From JBDSKH01 sp035495435 (GTDB lineage Bacteria; Actinomycetota; Actinomycetes; Actinomycetales; Microbacteriaceae): DNA of 59,997 bases. A program made the translations under genes and the position numbers. Shown one piece after another: positions 25,100-32,962 of this stretch. The stretch covers positions 1-59,997 of the forward strand of contig DATJFV010000012.1 in NCBI GenBank assembly GCA_035495435.1, read 5' to 3'. Under the pieces are notes generated by a model. The model searched no databases and was not told where the DNA came from. It was given only the letters and a program-made list of their open reading frames with translations. The first letter of the stretch is position 1; each line of letters opens with the position of its first letter.

Positions 25100-25168
25100 C
25101 TCGCGATATATCTTGACGTGCCCCAACTCGCGATATATCTTGACTTCATCAACACGCGATATATCGCG
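25100..25168 (+). promoter_or_regulatory. Promoter with three CGCGATATATC boxes (probable PadR operator)
   Basis: CGCGATATATC occurs at 25102-25112, 25129-25139 and 25155-25165, spaced 27 and 26 bases. The first two are direct repeats continuing into TTGAC; the third extends to the perfect 14-bp palindrome CGCGATATATCGCG (25155-25168). TTGACG at 25113-25118, 17 bases and TATCTT at 25136-25141 form a plausible promoter overlapping the boxes. The downstream operon ends in a PadR regulator, the likely autoregulator. Confidence 0.7.
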
Positions 25169-25192
25169 AATCACGTTCGAAAGGAGGGCCCG

Positions 25193-25996
25193 ATGGCCCA
25201 GGAGAAGTGGCTCGTCGACGGCCCCAAAACGATCGACATCGAAAGCGCCCGCACGCTCAAGGTCGGCCTCATCGGCGGCCAGGTCGACATCGTCGCCCAC
25301 GACGAGCCGGGGGTGCGCGTCGAGGTGCACTCGGTCAGCGGCAAAGACCTGAAGATCAGCGTCGACGGCGACCAGGTCGAGATCGACCACCCGCAACTCA
25401 GCTGGGACAACTGGCTCGACGTCTTCAAGAGCTGGTCGGGGCGCGCCCGCGCCGACGTCAGCGTCATGGTGCCGCGCGACATCCGGGTCAAGCTCGGCGT
25501 GGTCAGCGCCACAGCGCTGCTCAGCGGCACGGCGCAGCAGGCCAGCCTCAGCACCGTCAGCGGCGACCTGGTCATCGACGGGGTCACGGCCGATCTCACC
25601 ATCAACTCGGTCAGCGGCGAGGTCACGGTGCGCAACCACGAGGGCCGCATCGGCGTCAACACGGTCAGCGGCGACATCACCGCATCGGGCGAACTGCGCG
25701 GCTTCGCGGCCGACAGCGTCAGCGGGGCCGTCATGATCGACGCCTCCGAGATCCCCGACGACATCAAGGTCAACACCGTCAGCGGCGCGGTGACGGTGCG
25801 CCTCGACGCCGACACCCCCACGTCGTACTCGCTCAACACGGTCGGCGGTCGCCTGCAGGTCGGCGACAACTCGATCACCGGGGTCAAGGGGCGCTTCGCC
25901 GGCAAGTGGGGCGACCTCGACAAGCGCTGGACCGACCTGCGCGTCAACACCGTCGGCGGCGACATCAACGTGCTGCGGGCGGTGCGCGCCTCATGA
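25193..25996 (+). CDS. DUF4097 beta-repeat protein
   Basis: A 267-residue soluble protein. After a short N-terminal MAQEKWLVDGPKTID, it consists of repeated short strands containing the motif TVSGD or SVSGE (at least six copies between residues 115 and 200), the right-handed parallel beta pattern of DUF4097 (adhesin-like) proteins. There is no signal peptide or membrane segment, so it is predicted cytoplasmic. The molecular role is unknown. In many Gram-positives DUF4097 proteins are co-transcribed with PadR regulators and respond to envelope stress. An optimal AAGGAGG lies at 25181-25187. The stop overlaps the ATG of the PadR gene. Confidence 0.9.
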   Translation: MAQEKWLVDGPKTIDIESARTLKVGLIGGQVDIVAHDEPGVRVEVHSVSGKDLKISVDGDQVEIDHPQLSWDNWLDVFKSWSGRARADVSVMVPRDIRVKLGVVSATALLSGTAQQASLSTVSGDLVIDGVTADLTINSVSGEVTVRNHEGRIGVNTVSGDITASGELRGFAADSVSGAVMIDASEIPDDIKVNTVSGAVTVRLDADTPTSYSLNTVGGRLQVGDNSITGVKGRFAGKWGDLDKRWTDLRVNTVGGDINVLRAVRAS

Positions 25997-26634
25997 GCCC
26001 CGCCGTCTTCGCCCACGGGCACCTGCGGCTCTACCTGCTGAGCCTGCTCGCCGAGCGCTCCATGCACGGGTACGAACTGATCCAGGCGCTCTCCGACCGC
26101 TTCGGCGGCACCTATGTGCCGAGCGCCGGCACCATCTACCCCCGGCTGGCGAAGCTGGAGGAGGAGGGCCTCGTCACCAAGGAGGCCGACGGCCGCAAGA
26201 CCGTCTACGCCATCACCGACGCGGGCCGGGCCGAGCTCGAGGCACGCGCCGGCGACCTGGACGGCATCGAGAGCGAACTCACCGACTCGGTGCGCCGGCT
26301 CGCCGACGAGGTGCGCTCCTCGGTGACGGATGCCATGAAGACACTGCGGGCAGACCTGGCGGCCGCCGCGCGCGAGGCTCGCGACGACGCCCGCGCCGAG
26401 GGCCGCGTGCAACGCGGCGATGCGGACGACGTGCGCGTGCAATCGCGCGTGCGCCTCCACGAAGCCGAGACCCTGCTCACCACGTTCCGGTCGGAACTGC
26501 GCGCCGACCTGCGCATGGAGGCGGCTCAGGGCATCATCACGCAGCAGGCGCTCGACGCGCTCACGGAGGGGCTGCGCACGGTGCGCCGCGAGGTCACGGC
26601 CGCGCTGCGCGTCGGAGGCAACTCACTCGGCTGA
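25993..26634 (+). CDS. PadR-family transcriptional regulator
   Basis: A 213-residue protein. Residues about 8-80 form the PadR winged helix: LRLYLLSLLAERSMHGYELI, then SAGTIYPRLAKLEEEGLVTKE, then RKTVYAITDAGRAEL. The rest is a long, charged, coiled-coil-rich C-terminal domain (residues 85-213) with alternating Arg/Asp/Glu/Ala, longer than in class-2 PadR proteins. It probably dimerises and senses an unknown signal. The ATGA overlap couples it to the DUF4097 gene, and the three ATATAT-containing boxes upstream of the operon are its likely targets. Its last 12 bases overlap the end of the convergent methyltransferase gene. Confidence 0.93.
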   Translation: MSPAVFAHGHLRLYLLSLLAERSMHGYELIQALSDRFGGTYVPSAGTIYPRLAKLEEEGLVTKEADGRKTVYAITDAGRAELEARAGDLDGIESELTDSVRRLADEVRSSVTDAMKTLRADLAAAAREARDDARAEGRVQRGDADDVRVQSRVRLHEAETLLTTFRSELRADLRMEAAQGIITQQALDALTEGLRTVRREVTAALRVGGNSLG

Positions 26635-27399
26635 TGCGGCCGGTGCGACGCCGACCGCGGCGGTGCCGTCGAGTTCGTCGTCGTGCACCGCGCGGGCGTC
26701 GAACCCGGCGGCGCGCATCAGCGCCACACTCGCCGGAGCCTGCCGCACGCTCGTCTCGACGATGAGCACCCCGCCCGGCGACACCCACTCGCGCGCACCC
26801 GCGATCACCCGACGCTGCACGTCGAGCCCGTCGCTTCCGCCGTCGAGCGCCATCAGCGGCTCGTGCTCACGGGCCTCGGGCGGCATGTTCGCGATCTCCG
26901 CGGTCGGCACGTAGGGCGCGTTGGCGACCAGGATGCCGAGGCGTCCGGCAAGCGCGGAGGGGAGTGCCGCGTACAGATCGCCGGCGAACACCCGGTCGGA
27001 GCCCAGGGTGCGGGCGGCGACTCGCACCGCTGCGGGATCCAGTTCCGCCGCGTAGACCTCGAGGTCGGGGCGCTCGGCCGCGAGCGCGGCGGCCACCGCT
27101 CCCGCCCCCGCGCAGAGTTCGACGACCACGGATCCCGGGGGCGCGAGCGCCCGCGCCTGGTCGACCAGGATCCCGCTGCGCTGCCTCGGCACGAAGACGC
27201 CGGGTTCCACGGGGATCCGCAGCCCGCGGAACTCCGCCCACCCGAGGATCACTTCCAGCGGCTCACCCGCGACCCGGCGCGCGATGTGCTGCTCGTACGC
27301 TCCGGCCTCGATCAGCAGGTCGGCCTCGTCCTCGGCGAACACGCACCCGGCCGCCCGCAGACGCGCGATGATCGCGTCGCGTTCTGCGGCATCCGTCAC
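26623..27399 (-). CDS. Putative protein N5-glutamine methyltransferase (PrmC/HemK-like)
   Basis: A 258-residue class I methyltransferase. It has an N-terminal helical domain, the hinge FRGLRIPVEPGVFVPRQRS, motif I VVVELCAGAGAVAAAL near residue 110, and in place of the canonical NPPY the sequence VANAPYVPT. The NAPY variant is seen in a distinct actinobacterial branch named as putative protein-(glutamine-N5) methyltransferases; the true PrmC that modifies release factors is normally encoded beside prfA, which is absent here. The substrate is therefore uncertain. The GTG start overlaps the stop of the exported protein gene upstream (GTGA), so both form an operon. The 3' end overlaps the PadR gene by 12 bases. 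Confidence 0.85.
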   Translation of the reverse strand: MTDAAERDAIIARLRAAGCVFAEDEADLLIEAGAYEQHIARRVAGEPLEVILGWAEFRGLRIPVEPGVFVPRQRSGILVDQARALAPPGSVVVELCAGAGAVAAALAAERPDLEVYAAELDPAAVRVAARTLGSDRVFAGDLYAALPSALAGRLGILVANAPYVPTAEIANMPPEAREHEPLMALDGGSDGLDVQRRVIAGAREWVSPGGVLIVETSVRQAPASVALMRAAGFDARAVHDDELDGTAAVGVAPAASAE

Positions 27400-28028
27400 C
27401 CGGCGAAGCCGATCGGAACGTAGAGGTCCTGCACCCGGTCGGACGCTGCCGTGTGGTCGTTGCGGGTGTAGATCGCGCAGGCGACGGCGCGGCAGTCGAC
27501 GTGGTCGTCGGCGGGCGGCGGCACCTCGAGGTAGGCGGTGAAGGTTCCGGCGGCCGGGTCGTCGTAGCCGCGGGCGCCGAACAGTTTCCACGCCCAGTCG
27601 TCGTTGATCCAGTTGCTGGGGGCGTACTGCTGCGCGTTCTCGTCGCCTGCCTCGCCGCCCTGCGGGATGCCGCCCAGGCACGGTCCGGGCTTCGTCGCCG
27701 GGTCGTCGGGAATCGCGCAGATCGCCACGTAGATGCCCTGCCGGCCGTCGTACCCGCTGCCGGTGACGATCAGGTGGTCGCCGGGTATGAGGGCCGAGGT
27801 GTCGGGGTCGCTGCCGTCGGCGGCCGTCACCCGGATGCTGCGGTCGCGCCCGTCGTCACCGGTCGCGGATGCGGTGAGCGGCCAGTCCTGCGCCGGCGGC
27901 TGCTGATTGGCCGACCCCTGATCGCGGTGGGTCAGAATCGGCACGGCGATCACCGCGGCGACCGCGAGAACGACCAGGACGACCGCTCCTGTCGCCCACA
28001 GCCACCACCGCCGCCGCGTTGTCCTCAT
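27396..28028 (-). CDS. Membrane-anchored extracytoplasmic protein of unknown function
   Basis: A 210-residue protein. A basic start (MRTTRRRWW) leads into one transmembrane helix (residues 10-31), then a short spacer and an exported domain. The domain includes SIRVTAADGSDPDTSALIPG, VTGSGYDGRQGIYVAICAI and CRAVACAIYTRNDHTAASDR, with four cysteines that could form two disulphides. The Tyr-Asp-Gly and Ile-Tyr-Val-Ala pattern resembles the Ig-like adhesin or HtaA-associated domains of actinobacterial surface proteins, but I cannot assign a family. TAGGAT at 28036-28041 is seven bases upstream of the ATG. Its stop overlaps the methyltransferase start. Confidence 0.75.
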   Translation of the reverse strand: MRTTRRRWWLWATGAVVLVVLAVAAVIAVPILTHRDQGSANQQPPAQDWPLTASATGDDGRDRSIRVTAADGSDPDTSALIPGDHLIVTGSGYDGRQGIYVAICAIPDDPATKPGPCLGGIPQGGEAGDENAQQYAPSNWINDDWAWKLFGARGYDDPAAGTFTAYLEVPPPADDHVDCRAVACAIYTRNDHTAASDRVQDLYVPIGFAG

Positions 28029-28031
28029 CCC

Positions 28032-28048
28032 GTGAATCCTAGATTCAC
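28032..28048. promoter_or_regulatory. Palindrome GTGAATC-CTA-GATTCAC between divergent genes
   Basis: A perfect 7-bp inverted repeat with a 3-base centre lies in the 51-base gap between the exported protein gene and the KimA-like gene. It overlaps the -10 hexamer of the leftward gene (TAGGAT, 28036-28041, minus strand). It is well placed to be an operator. The regulator is unknown. Confidence 0.5.
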
Positions 28049-28079
28049 AACGGCGCGCAGCGGAGTACAGTCGTCCCTC

Positions 28080-30197
28080 GTGACCGAGGACCGCCCCGAC
28101 AAGGGCTCCGCGCAGAAGCCCGTCCAGAAAGAGGTTCCGCCCGCCGACGCGGGCGACCAGGCACCGCCGGTCGAGAGGTCGCCGAAGCACTGGTTCATCG
28201 GCGAACCCTTGGCCAGCGACAAGCTGGAGTCGCAGCTGCTGCCCAAGCACCTGGCGCTGCCGATCTTCGCCAGCGACCCGCTGTCGTCGGTGGCGTACGC
28301 GCCGCAAGAGCTGCTCATGATCCTGCTGATCGGCGGGCTCGGGCTGCTCGCCTACGGCCCGTGGGTGGCGCTCGCGGTGGTGGTGCTGATGAGCGTCGTG
28401 GTCCTGTCCTACCGGCAACTGGTGAAGGCGTACCCGTCCGGCGGGGGCGACTACGAGGTGGCGCGCAAGAATCTCGGCGAGAAGGCCGGGCTCATCGTCG
28501 CCAGCGCCCTGCTGGTCGACTACGTGATGACCGTGGCGGTGTCGGTTGCGTCGGGGGTCGACAACATCATCTCGGCGCTGCCCACACTGAACCCGTTCCG
28601 GGTCGAGATCGCCATCGGGTTCATCGTGCTGCTCGCGGCGGTCAACCTGCGCGGGGTGCGCGAGTCGAGCAAGGCGTTCGCGGTGCCGACCTATCTCTTC
28701 ATCGCCAGCATCGCGGTGATGGTGATCGCGTTCCTCATCCGCTCGGCGCTGGGCGACATCCCGATTGCCGAGAGCGCGCAGTACCAGGTGCAGGCCGAGA
28801 GCCTCACGCAGGCGGCGTTCATCCTGCTGTTGCTGCGATCGTTCGCCAGCGGATGCGCGGCGCTGACCGGCGTCGAAGCGATCGCCAACGGGGTGCCCGC
28901 CTTCCGGCACCCGAAGATCCAGAACGCGCAGAAGACGCTGCTCGCGATGGGCAGCATCGCCATCCTGCTGTTCGCGGGCCTCGTCGTCGCTGCACTCATG
29001 TCGGGCGTTCATTACGCCGAGAACGCGTGCCACCTGATCGGGTTCGACAACTGCGAGAGTGTGCCCCAGCGCAGCCTGATCGCCCAGATCGCCGCGGCCA
29101 CCTTCGGCAACAACTCGGTGCCGTTCTTCATCATCCAGGCCGCGACCGCCGCGGTGCTGCTGCTAGCGGCGAACACCGCGTTCAACGGGTTCCCGCTGCT
29201 GGGCTCGGTGCTCGCGACCGACCGGTACGCCCCGAAGGCGTTGGCCACGCGCGGCGACCGCCTGATCTTCTCCAACGGCGTGATCGCCCTCTCGATCACC
29301 GCGGCGCTCATCCTGTTCGTGTTCCGAGCCGATGTCACCTCGCTGATCCAGCTCTACATCATCGGCGTGTTCGTGTCGTTCACCCTGGGCCAGACGGGCA
29401 TGGTGCGGCACTGGCTGCGGCTGCTCAAGAACGGCACGCCCGACCGGGGGTCTGTGTACCAGTCGCTCGCCATCAACCTCGTCGGCGCCGTGATGACCTT
29501 CAGCGTGCTGGTCATCGTCACGGTGACGAAGTTCACCCACGGCGCCTACATCGTGTTCATCGCGATGCCGATCCTGTGGTTCTTGATGCTGGGAGTGAAC
29601 CGCTACTACCGCGACGTCGACCGCGAGATCGAGGTCGACCCGCGCGAGAAGTTCGGGTCGAAGGGCGACCACGCGATCGTGCTGGTCGGCCGCATGCAGA
29701 AGCCGGTGCTGAAGGCTCTCGACTACGCGATCGCCGCCCGGCACGACAGCATCGAGGCGGTGCACGTGTCGATCGACGACGATGCGACGGCGCACCTCGA
29801 AGAAGAGTGGGCCGCCATGCAGATCAAGGTGCCGCTCGTGGTGCTCGAGTCGCCGTACCGCGACATCTCGCTGCCGCTCATCAACTACATCAAGCGTCAC
29901 CGCGCCGAGCACGGCTCCGAGGTGGTCACGGTCTACACACCGCAGTACATCGTCGGCCACTGGTGGGAGGGCTTCCTCCACAACCACAAGGCACGGCGCA
30001 TCCGCCACAAGCTGGCGCTCGTGCACGGTGTGGTGATCGCGCTGGTGCCGTGGCTGCTCGACTCCTCGACGTTGATCTACGGTCGCCGGTCACGGCCGCT
30101 TCCCGGCCAGGACCGCCGCGGTGAGCCGGTGCGGCCGGTGATGCGCAAACCGATGCCGCCCGCCCGGCCCGACGCGAAGGTATCGTCGCGCAGGTGA
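28080..30197 (+). CDS. kimA: KimA-type (KUP superfamily, APC fold) potassium importer
   Basis: A 705-residue protein with about 12 membrane segments and a cytoplasmic C-terminal domain. It aligns by eye with Bacillus subtilis KimA (YdaO) at many points: the IFASDPLSSVAYAPQELL loop, VVVLSYRQLVKAYPSGGGDYEV, NLGEKAGLIVASALLVDY, SGCAALTGVEAIANGVPAF and FSNGVIAL. The C-terminal part (AIVLVGRMQKPVLKALDYA, then IEAVHVSID) matches the USP-like domain of KimA. KimA imports potassium with protons and is inhibited by c-di-AMP in firmicutes. The N-terminus is about 40 residues longer and polar. GTG start; TACAGT at 28066-28071 lies eight bases upstream. Some annotators call such proteins APC amino-acid permeases. 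Confidence 0.85.
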   Translation: MTEDRPDKGSAQKPVQKEVPPADAGDQAPPVERSPKHWFIGEPLASDKLESQLLPKHLALPIFASDPLSSVAYAPQELLMILLIGGLGLLAYGPWVALAVVVLMSVVVLSYRQLVKAYPSGGGDYEVARKNLGEKAGLIVASALLVDYVMTVAVSVASGVDNIISALPTLNPFRVEIAIGFIVLLAAVNLRGVRESSKAFAVPTYLFIASIAVMVIAFLIRSALGDIPIAESAQYQVQAESLTQAAFILLLLRSFASGCAALTGVEAIANGVPAFRHPKIQNAQKTLLAMGSIAILLFAGLVVAALMSGVHYAENACHLIGFDNCESVPQRSLIAQIAAATFGNNSVPFFIIQAATAAVLLLAANTAFNGFPLLGSVLATDRYAPKALATRGDRLIFSNGVIALSITAALILFVFRADVTSLIQLYIIGVFVSFTLGQTGMVRHWLRLLKNGTPDRGSVYQSLAINLVGAVMTFSVLVIVTVTKFTHGAYIVFIAMPILWFLMLGVNRYYRDVDREIEVDPREKFGSKGDHAIVLVGRMQKPVLKALDYAIAARHDSIEAVHVSIDDDATAHLEEEWAAMQIKVPLVVLESPYRDISLPLINYIKRHRAEHGSEVVTVYTPQYIVGHWWEGFLHNHKARRIRHKLALVHGVVIALVPWLLDSSTLIYGRRSRPLPGQDRRGEPVRPVMRKPMPPARPDAKVSSRR

Positions 30198-30589
30198 ATG
30201 TCGTCGCCGTCCTGATCGGCGGGCTGATCGGAACGGGCCTGCGAGTGGGGCTGGATCTGGCTCTTCCGCACGGCTCCGGCCAGTTCCCGTGGTCCACCTT
30301 CGTGGTGAACATCGCCGGGTCGCTGGCGCTCGGGCTGCTTGTGGCACGGGTCTGGCCGGTGGCACCCGCATGGCTGCGATTCGGGCTCGGCACGGGGATG
30401 CTGGGGTCGTTCACCACCTTCTCGGCCTTGGCCGCCTCCGTGGTCACCCTCACCGCCGGAGGCGACCCGCTCCTCGCACTCGTCTACCTGGTCGCCAGCC
30501 TGTTCGTCGGCATCGGTGCAGCCGTGGCGGGCCTGCGGATCGGTGCCCACCCGCCGGCCTCCGAGGCGCAGATCGGGCCGGACGAATGA
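30194..30589 (+). CDS. crcB: Fluoride channel CrcB/Fluc, first subunit
   Basis: A 131-residue four-helix membrane protein of the CrcB/Fluc fluoride export family. Signatures are GGLIGTGLRVGL near the start, FVVNIAGSLALGLL with the pore asparagine, and GMLGSFTTFSALA with the TM3 break that holds the central sodium and the Phe-box. The GTG start overlaps the end of the KimA-like gene, and the stop overlaps the second crcB (ATGA). Paired crcB genes in actinobacteria usually encode antiparallel heterodimers. Net charge at the two ends differs from that of the partner, as expected for opposite topology. No fluoride riboswitch fits the upstream sequence, which is coding. Confidence 0.92.
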   Translation: MNVVAVLIGGLIGTGLRVGLDLALPHGSGQFPWSTFVVNIAGSLALGLLVARVWPVAPAWLRFGLGTGMLGSFTTFSALAASVVTLTAGGDPLLALVYLVASLFVGIGAAVAGLRIGAHPPASEAQIGPDE

Positions 30590-30969
30590 GCGGCCTGCTG
30601 TTCGCGGCCGTGATGGTGGCCGGAGCCCTCGGTGCGCTGCTGCGCTACGCCGTCACGCGGGCGTTCGCGGGGCGACCGTCCCGGTTGCCCTGGGCGGTGC
30701 TGGTGGTCAACGTCGCGGGGTCGCTGCTGGCCGGGGTGGCGATCGCGCTCGGCGCCTCGGCACCGCTGGTGCCCGAGATCGCCGTGTCGGGGTTCGCGGG
30801 AGGCTTGACCACGTTCAGCACCTTCAGCACCGAGACCGTGCAGCTCGTGCTCGAGGGCCGCCGCCGCGCGGCCACCGTCTCGGTGCTGTTGAACCTGGTC
30901 GGCGGCCTCGGAGCGTTCGCGCTGGCGTATGCGGTGACGCTCGCCGTCACGGGGGCCGTCGCAGCCTGA
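30586..30969 (+). CDS. crcB: Fluoride channel CrcB/Fluc, second subunit
   Basis: A 127-residue CrcB/Fluc protein with the same motifs as its neighbour: GALGALLRYAVTRAF, LVVNVAGSLLAGVAI and GFAGGLTTFSTFSTETV, the last being the best-conserved part of the family. It starts with ATG overlapping the stop of the first crcB. Two overlapping, sequence-distinct genes imply a heterodimeric channel in which each subunit takes a fixed opposite orientation, in contrast to dual-topology homodimers. The pair removes fluoride that enters as HF. It is co-transcribed, at least partly, with the KimA-like importer. Confidence 0.93.
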   Translation: MSGLLFAAVMVAGALGALLRYAVTRAFAGRPSRLPWAVLVVNVAGSLLAGVAIALGASAPLVPEIAVSGFAGGLTTFSTFSTETVQLVLEGRRRAATVSVLLNLVGGLGAFALAYAVTLAVTGAVAA

Positions 30970-31030
30970 ACGGGCCGGCGCGACGGACGCGTCGACGCCC
31001 GGCGTGCGCCTTCCGGCCGGCGTTTCTGAC

Positions 31031-31063
31031 CCCCGAACGGGTCCCGTCTCGGCCCCGAACGGG
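31031..31063. repeat. Direct repeat CCCCGAACGGG upstream of the DUF2510 pair
   Basis: CCCCGAACGGG occurs at 31031-31041 and again at 31053-31063, two helical turns apart. They lie about 70-100 bases upstream of the first DUF2510 start, near a possible -10 TAGTCT at 31091-31096. This spacing would suit a dimeric regulator. Function is inferred only. Confidence 0.35.
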
Positions 31064-31131
31064 GGCGCGCGACCTTCCTGAACGGATTCATAGTCTGGCT
31101 GTGCAGAGGAATCCTTTGGGGGGAAATCACT

Positions 31132-32211
31132 GTGTCATCGACACTCATGACGGCACCGGCCGCGGGCTGGTACCGCGATCCGGCCGACTCCGGCGCCTGG
31201 CGCTGGTGGGATGGCGCGTCGTGGACCGAGCACCTCCGTGCCGTCGAGACACCGGAGCAGACGGGGCCGGTACAGCTGACCCCTCCGCAGACCGCACCGG
31301 TGCAGGTCGCGCCGGTGCCGGCAACACCGCAGGGCGAACCCGTGCAGGGCGAACCGGTGCAGGCCGCTCCCGTCGAGACGACACCCGTGCAGACCGCGCC
31401 CGCCGAGACCGCACCCCCGCAGCACGAACCCGGCCAGCCCGAACCCGTCCAGCACGAACCCATGCAGTCGGCGCAGGTCGTGATCGAGCCCGTGCCGACG
31501 CACCGTCCCGTCTTTGACCAATTCGTCCCGGCCAGCTCACCCGCGCCGGTCGCCGCGCCTCCGCAGCCCGCGCCGCCCGCGCCGCCCGCGCCGGTGGTCG
31601 CCGACGGGATCCCCGTGCCCGGGCAGACCGCCCCGCCGCCCGAGGTGCGCTTCGGAAGCGTCTCCCTCACCCCCGCCATCCCGGTCACCGACCAGATGTA
31701 CTGGCACTCCGCCGCAGCGGAGAAGATCGAGGTGCCGCGCCTGACGCACACCGAGTCGATCCGCGCGCAGCGGGCGAACGCGGCCCCGACATTCGTGCGC
31801 GACTGGAACGACCTCGGCTCGCCGCAGACAACGGGTGTGTGGCTTCTCGCCCTCTCGCCGCTGCTGTATCTGGTGGTGGCTTTTCTGCTGGGCGTCGTGC
31901 AGGGGCTGAGCGGGGGAGCCTTCGGCCCGTACCTTCTGCTCGTCGTGGCGGCCGTCGCCACCGGCCTCAACTGGATCTTCGCCTACACCGACCAGCGTCA
32001 GTTGCGTGAGCGGGGCTACCACCCGGCACCGCTCGGCTGGATGCTGCTGTTTCCCCCGATCGCCTACCTGATCGCGCGTGGCCGGGTGGTCCGTCGTGAG
32101 GGCATGAGCGCCTGGCCCCCGGAACTGGTGTACGTGCTGGCGTTCGGCGCCCTGGTCGGCATCAACGTGCTGTCCCGCCTCGGCGTGCTGTCCCTCGGGA
32201 TCGGAGGCTGA
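31132..32211 (+). CDS. DUF2510 domain membrane protein with Pro/Gln-rich linker
   Basis: A 359-residue protein. Residues 8-36 are a DUF2510 domain (AAGWYRDPADSGAWRWWDG, then SWTEHL), a small Trp-rich module common at the N-terminus of actinobacterial membrane proteins. A linker of about 140 residues follows, made of repeats such as VQTAPAETAPPQHEP with regular Glu/Gln/Pro. The C-terminal third has four probable membrane helices, starting near WLLALSPLLYLVVAFLLGV, and ends outside the repeats. Function is unknown. The GTG start has a GGGGGG run (31118-31123 region) as ribosome-binding site. The next gene encodes a shorter relative one base after the stop, indicating duplication. Confidence 0.85.
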   Translation: MSSTLMTAPAAGWYRDPADSGAWRWWDGASWTEHLRAVETPEQTGPVQLTPPQTAPVQVAPVPATPQGEPVQGEPVQAAPVETTPVQTAPAETAPPQHEPGQPEPVQHEPMQSAQVVIEPVPTHRPVFDQFVPASSPAPVAAPPQPAPPAPPAPVVADGIPVPGQTAPPPEVRFGSVSLTPAIPVTDQMYWHSAAAEKIEVPRLTHTESIRAQRANAAPTFVRDWNDLGSPQTTGVWLLALSPLLYLVVAFLLGVVQGLSGGAFGPYLLLVVAAVATGLNWIFAYTDQRQLRERGYHPAPLGWMLLFPPIAYLIARGRVVRREGMSAWPPELVYVLAFGALVGINVLSRLGVLSLGIGG

Positions 32212-32212
32212 C

Positions 32213-32935
32213 GTGTCAGCGGCATCGGTGCTCACCCTTCCCGTACCGGGCTGGTACCCGGACCCGGCCGGAATCGCCGCCTACCGCTGGTGGGACGGCG
32301 TCGACTGGACCGAGGGCACGCACGACGGCGCCATGCCGCACGCCCCCGCAGCGCCGACGGCGGCGCCTCTGCCGGCCGAGCCCGCGGCGTTCCCGCCCAT
32401 AGCGCCCGAGCCCGTCGCGCCCGCGGCCCTCGCACCCGAGCCCGCGGAGCCCGAACCCGCCGCATTCGAACCGGTGGTCTTCGAGGCCGCGGTCTTCGAG
32501 CCCGCGGCGCGGCCCACCGCCTCCGCACCCGCCTCCGCACCCGCGTTCGCATCGGTCGCCACCCCGGCCCCGGCCTCCGCCCCCGCGGCCCCGCGCACCA
32601 CCGCATCCGCCCCCGCCGTACGGCGCGGAGTCAGCGCCGCCAAGACCCGCTGGTCGACGATCCTCACCGCGTACCCGTTCGTGTACCCGTTCGCCGTCGG
32701 CACCATCGTCGGCCTGGCCTACGCCGGCGGGTCGTCGACGAGCCCGTCGACGCTGGCGCTGATCGCCGGCGCCACCGCCTTCGTGCTGCTGCTGCCGACG
32801 TTCCTGCTCGCCGAACGCGACCGCAAAGAGCTCGCCGACCGCGGCTACCAGCCCGCTCCGTCGGTGGGGTGGCTGCTGCTGCTGCCGCCGATCGCGTACC
32901 TCATCGCCCGTCGGCGTTTGGTCGGACCGGCCTGA
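32213..32935 (+). CDS. DUF2510 domain membrane protein, shorter paralogue
   Basis: A 240-residue protein with DUF2510 at residues 9-40 (VPGWYPDPAGIAAYRWWDG, DWTEGTH), an Ala/Pro/Glu-rich linker of about 90 residues, and two or three membrane helices at the C-terminus (TAYPFVYPFAVGTIVGLAYA, LIAGATAFVLLLPTFLLAE, then LLLLPPIAYLIARRRLVG). The closing LLLLPPIAYLIARR closely resembles the LLFPPIAYLIARGRVVRR of the upstream gene, so the pair are paralogues. GTG start, one base after the preceding stop, so co-translation is likely. The role is unknown. Confidence 0.85.
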   Translation: MSAASVLTLPVPGWYPDPAGIAAYRWWDGVDWTEGTHDGAMPHAPAAPTAAPLPAEPAAFPPIAPEPVAPAALAPEPAEPEPAAFEPVVFEAAVFEPAARPTASAPASAPAFASVATPAPASAPAAPRTTASAPAVRRGVSAAKTRWSTILTAYPFVYPFAVGTIVGLAYAGGSSTSPSTLALIAGATAFVLLLPTFLLAERDRKELADRGYQPAPSVGWLLLLPPIAYLIARRRLVGPA

Positions 32936-32962
32936 CCCCCGACCGGCGCACCGGGCGGCGCG

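Noticed and set aside
28029..28079. c-di-AMP (ydaO) riboswitch for the KimA-like gene
   Set aside because: Only 51 bases separate the divergent starts, too little for the known riboswitch fold.
28720..28745. TTCCTCATCCGC inside the KimA-like gene as another palindromic element arm
   Set aside because: It encodes an ordinary FLIR membrane segment and has no matching opposite arm nearby.
30970..31131. Small gene or tRNA in the gap after crcB
   Set aside because: No cloverleaf and no convincing start with coding-like sequence; only direct repeats and a possible -10.
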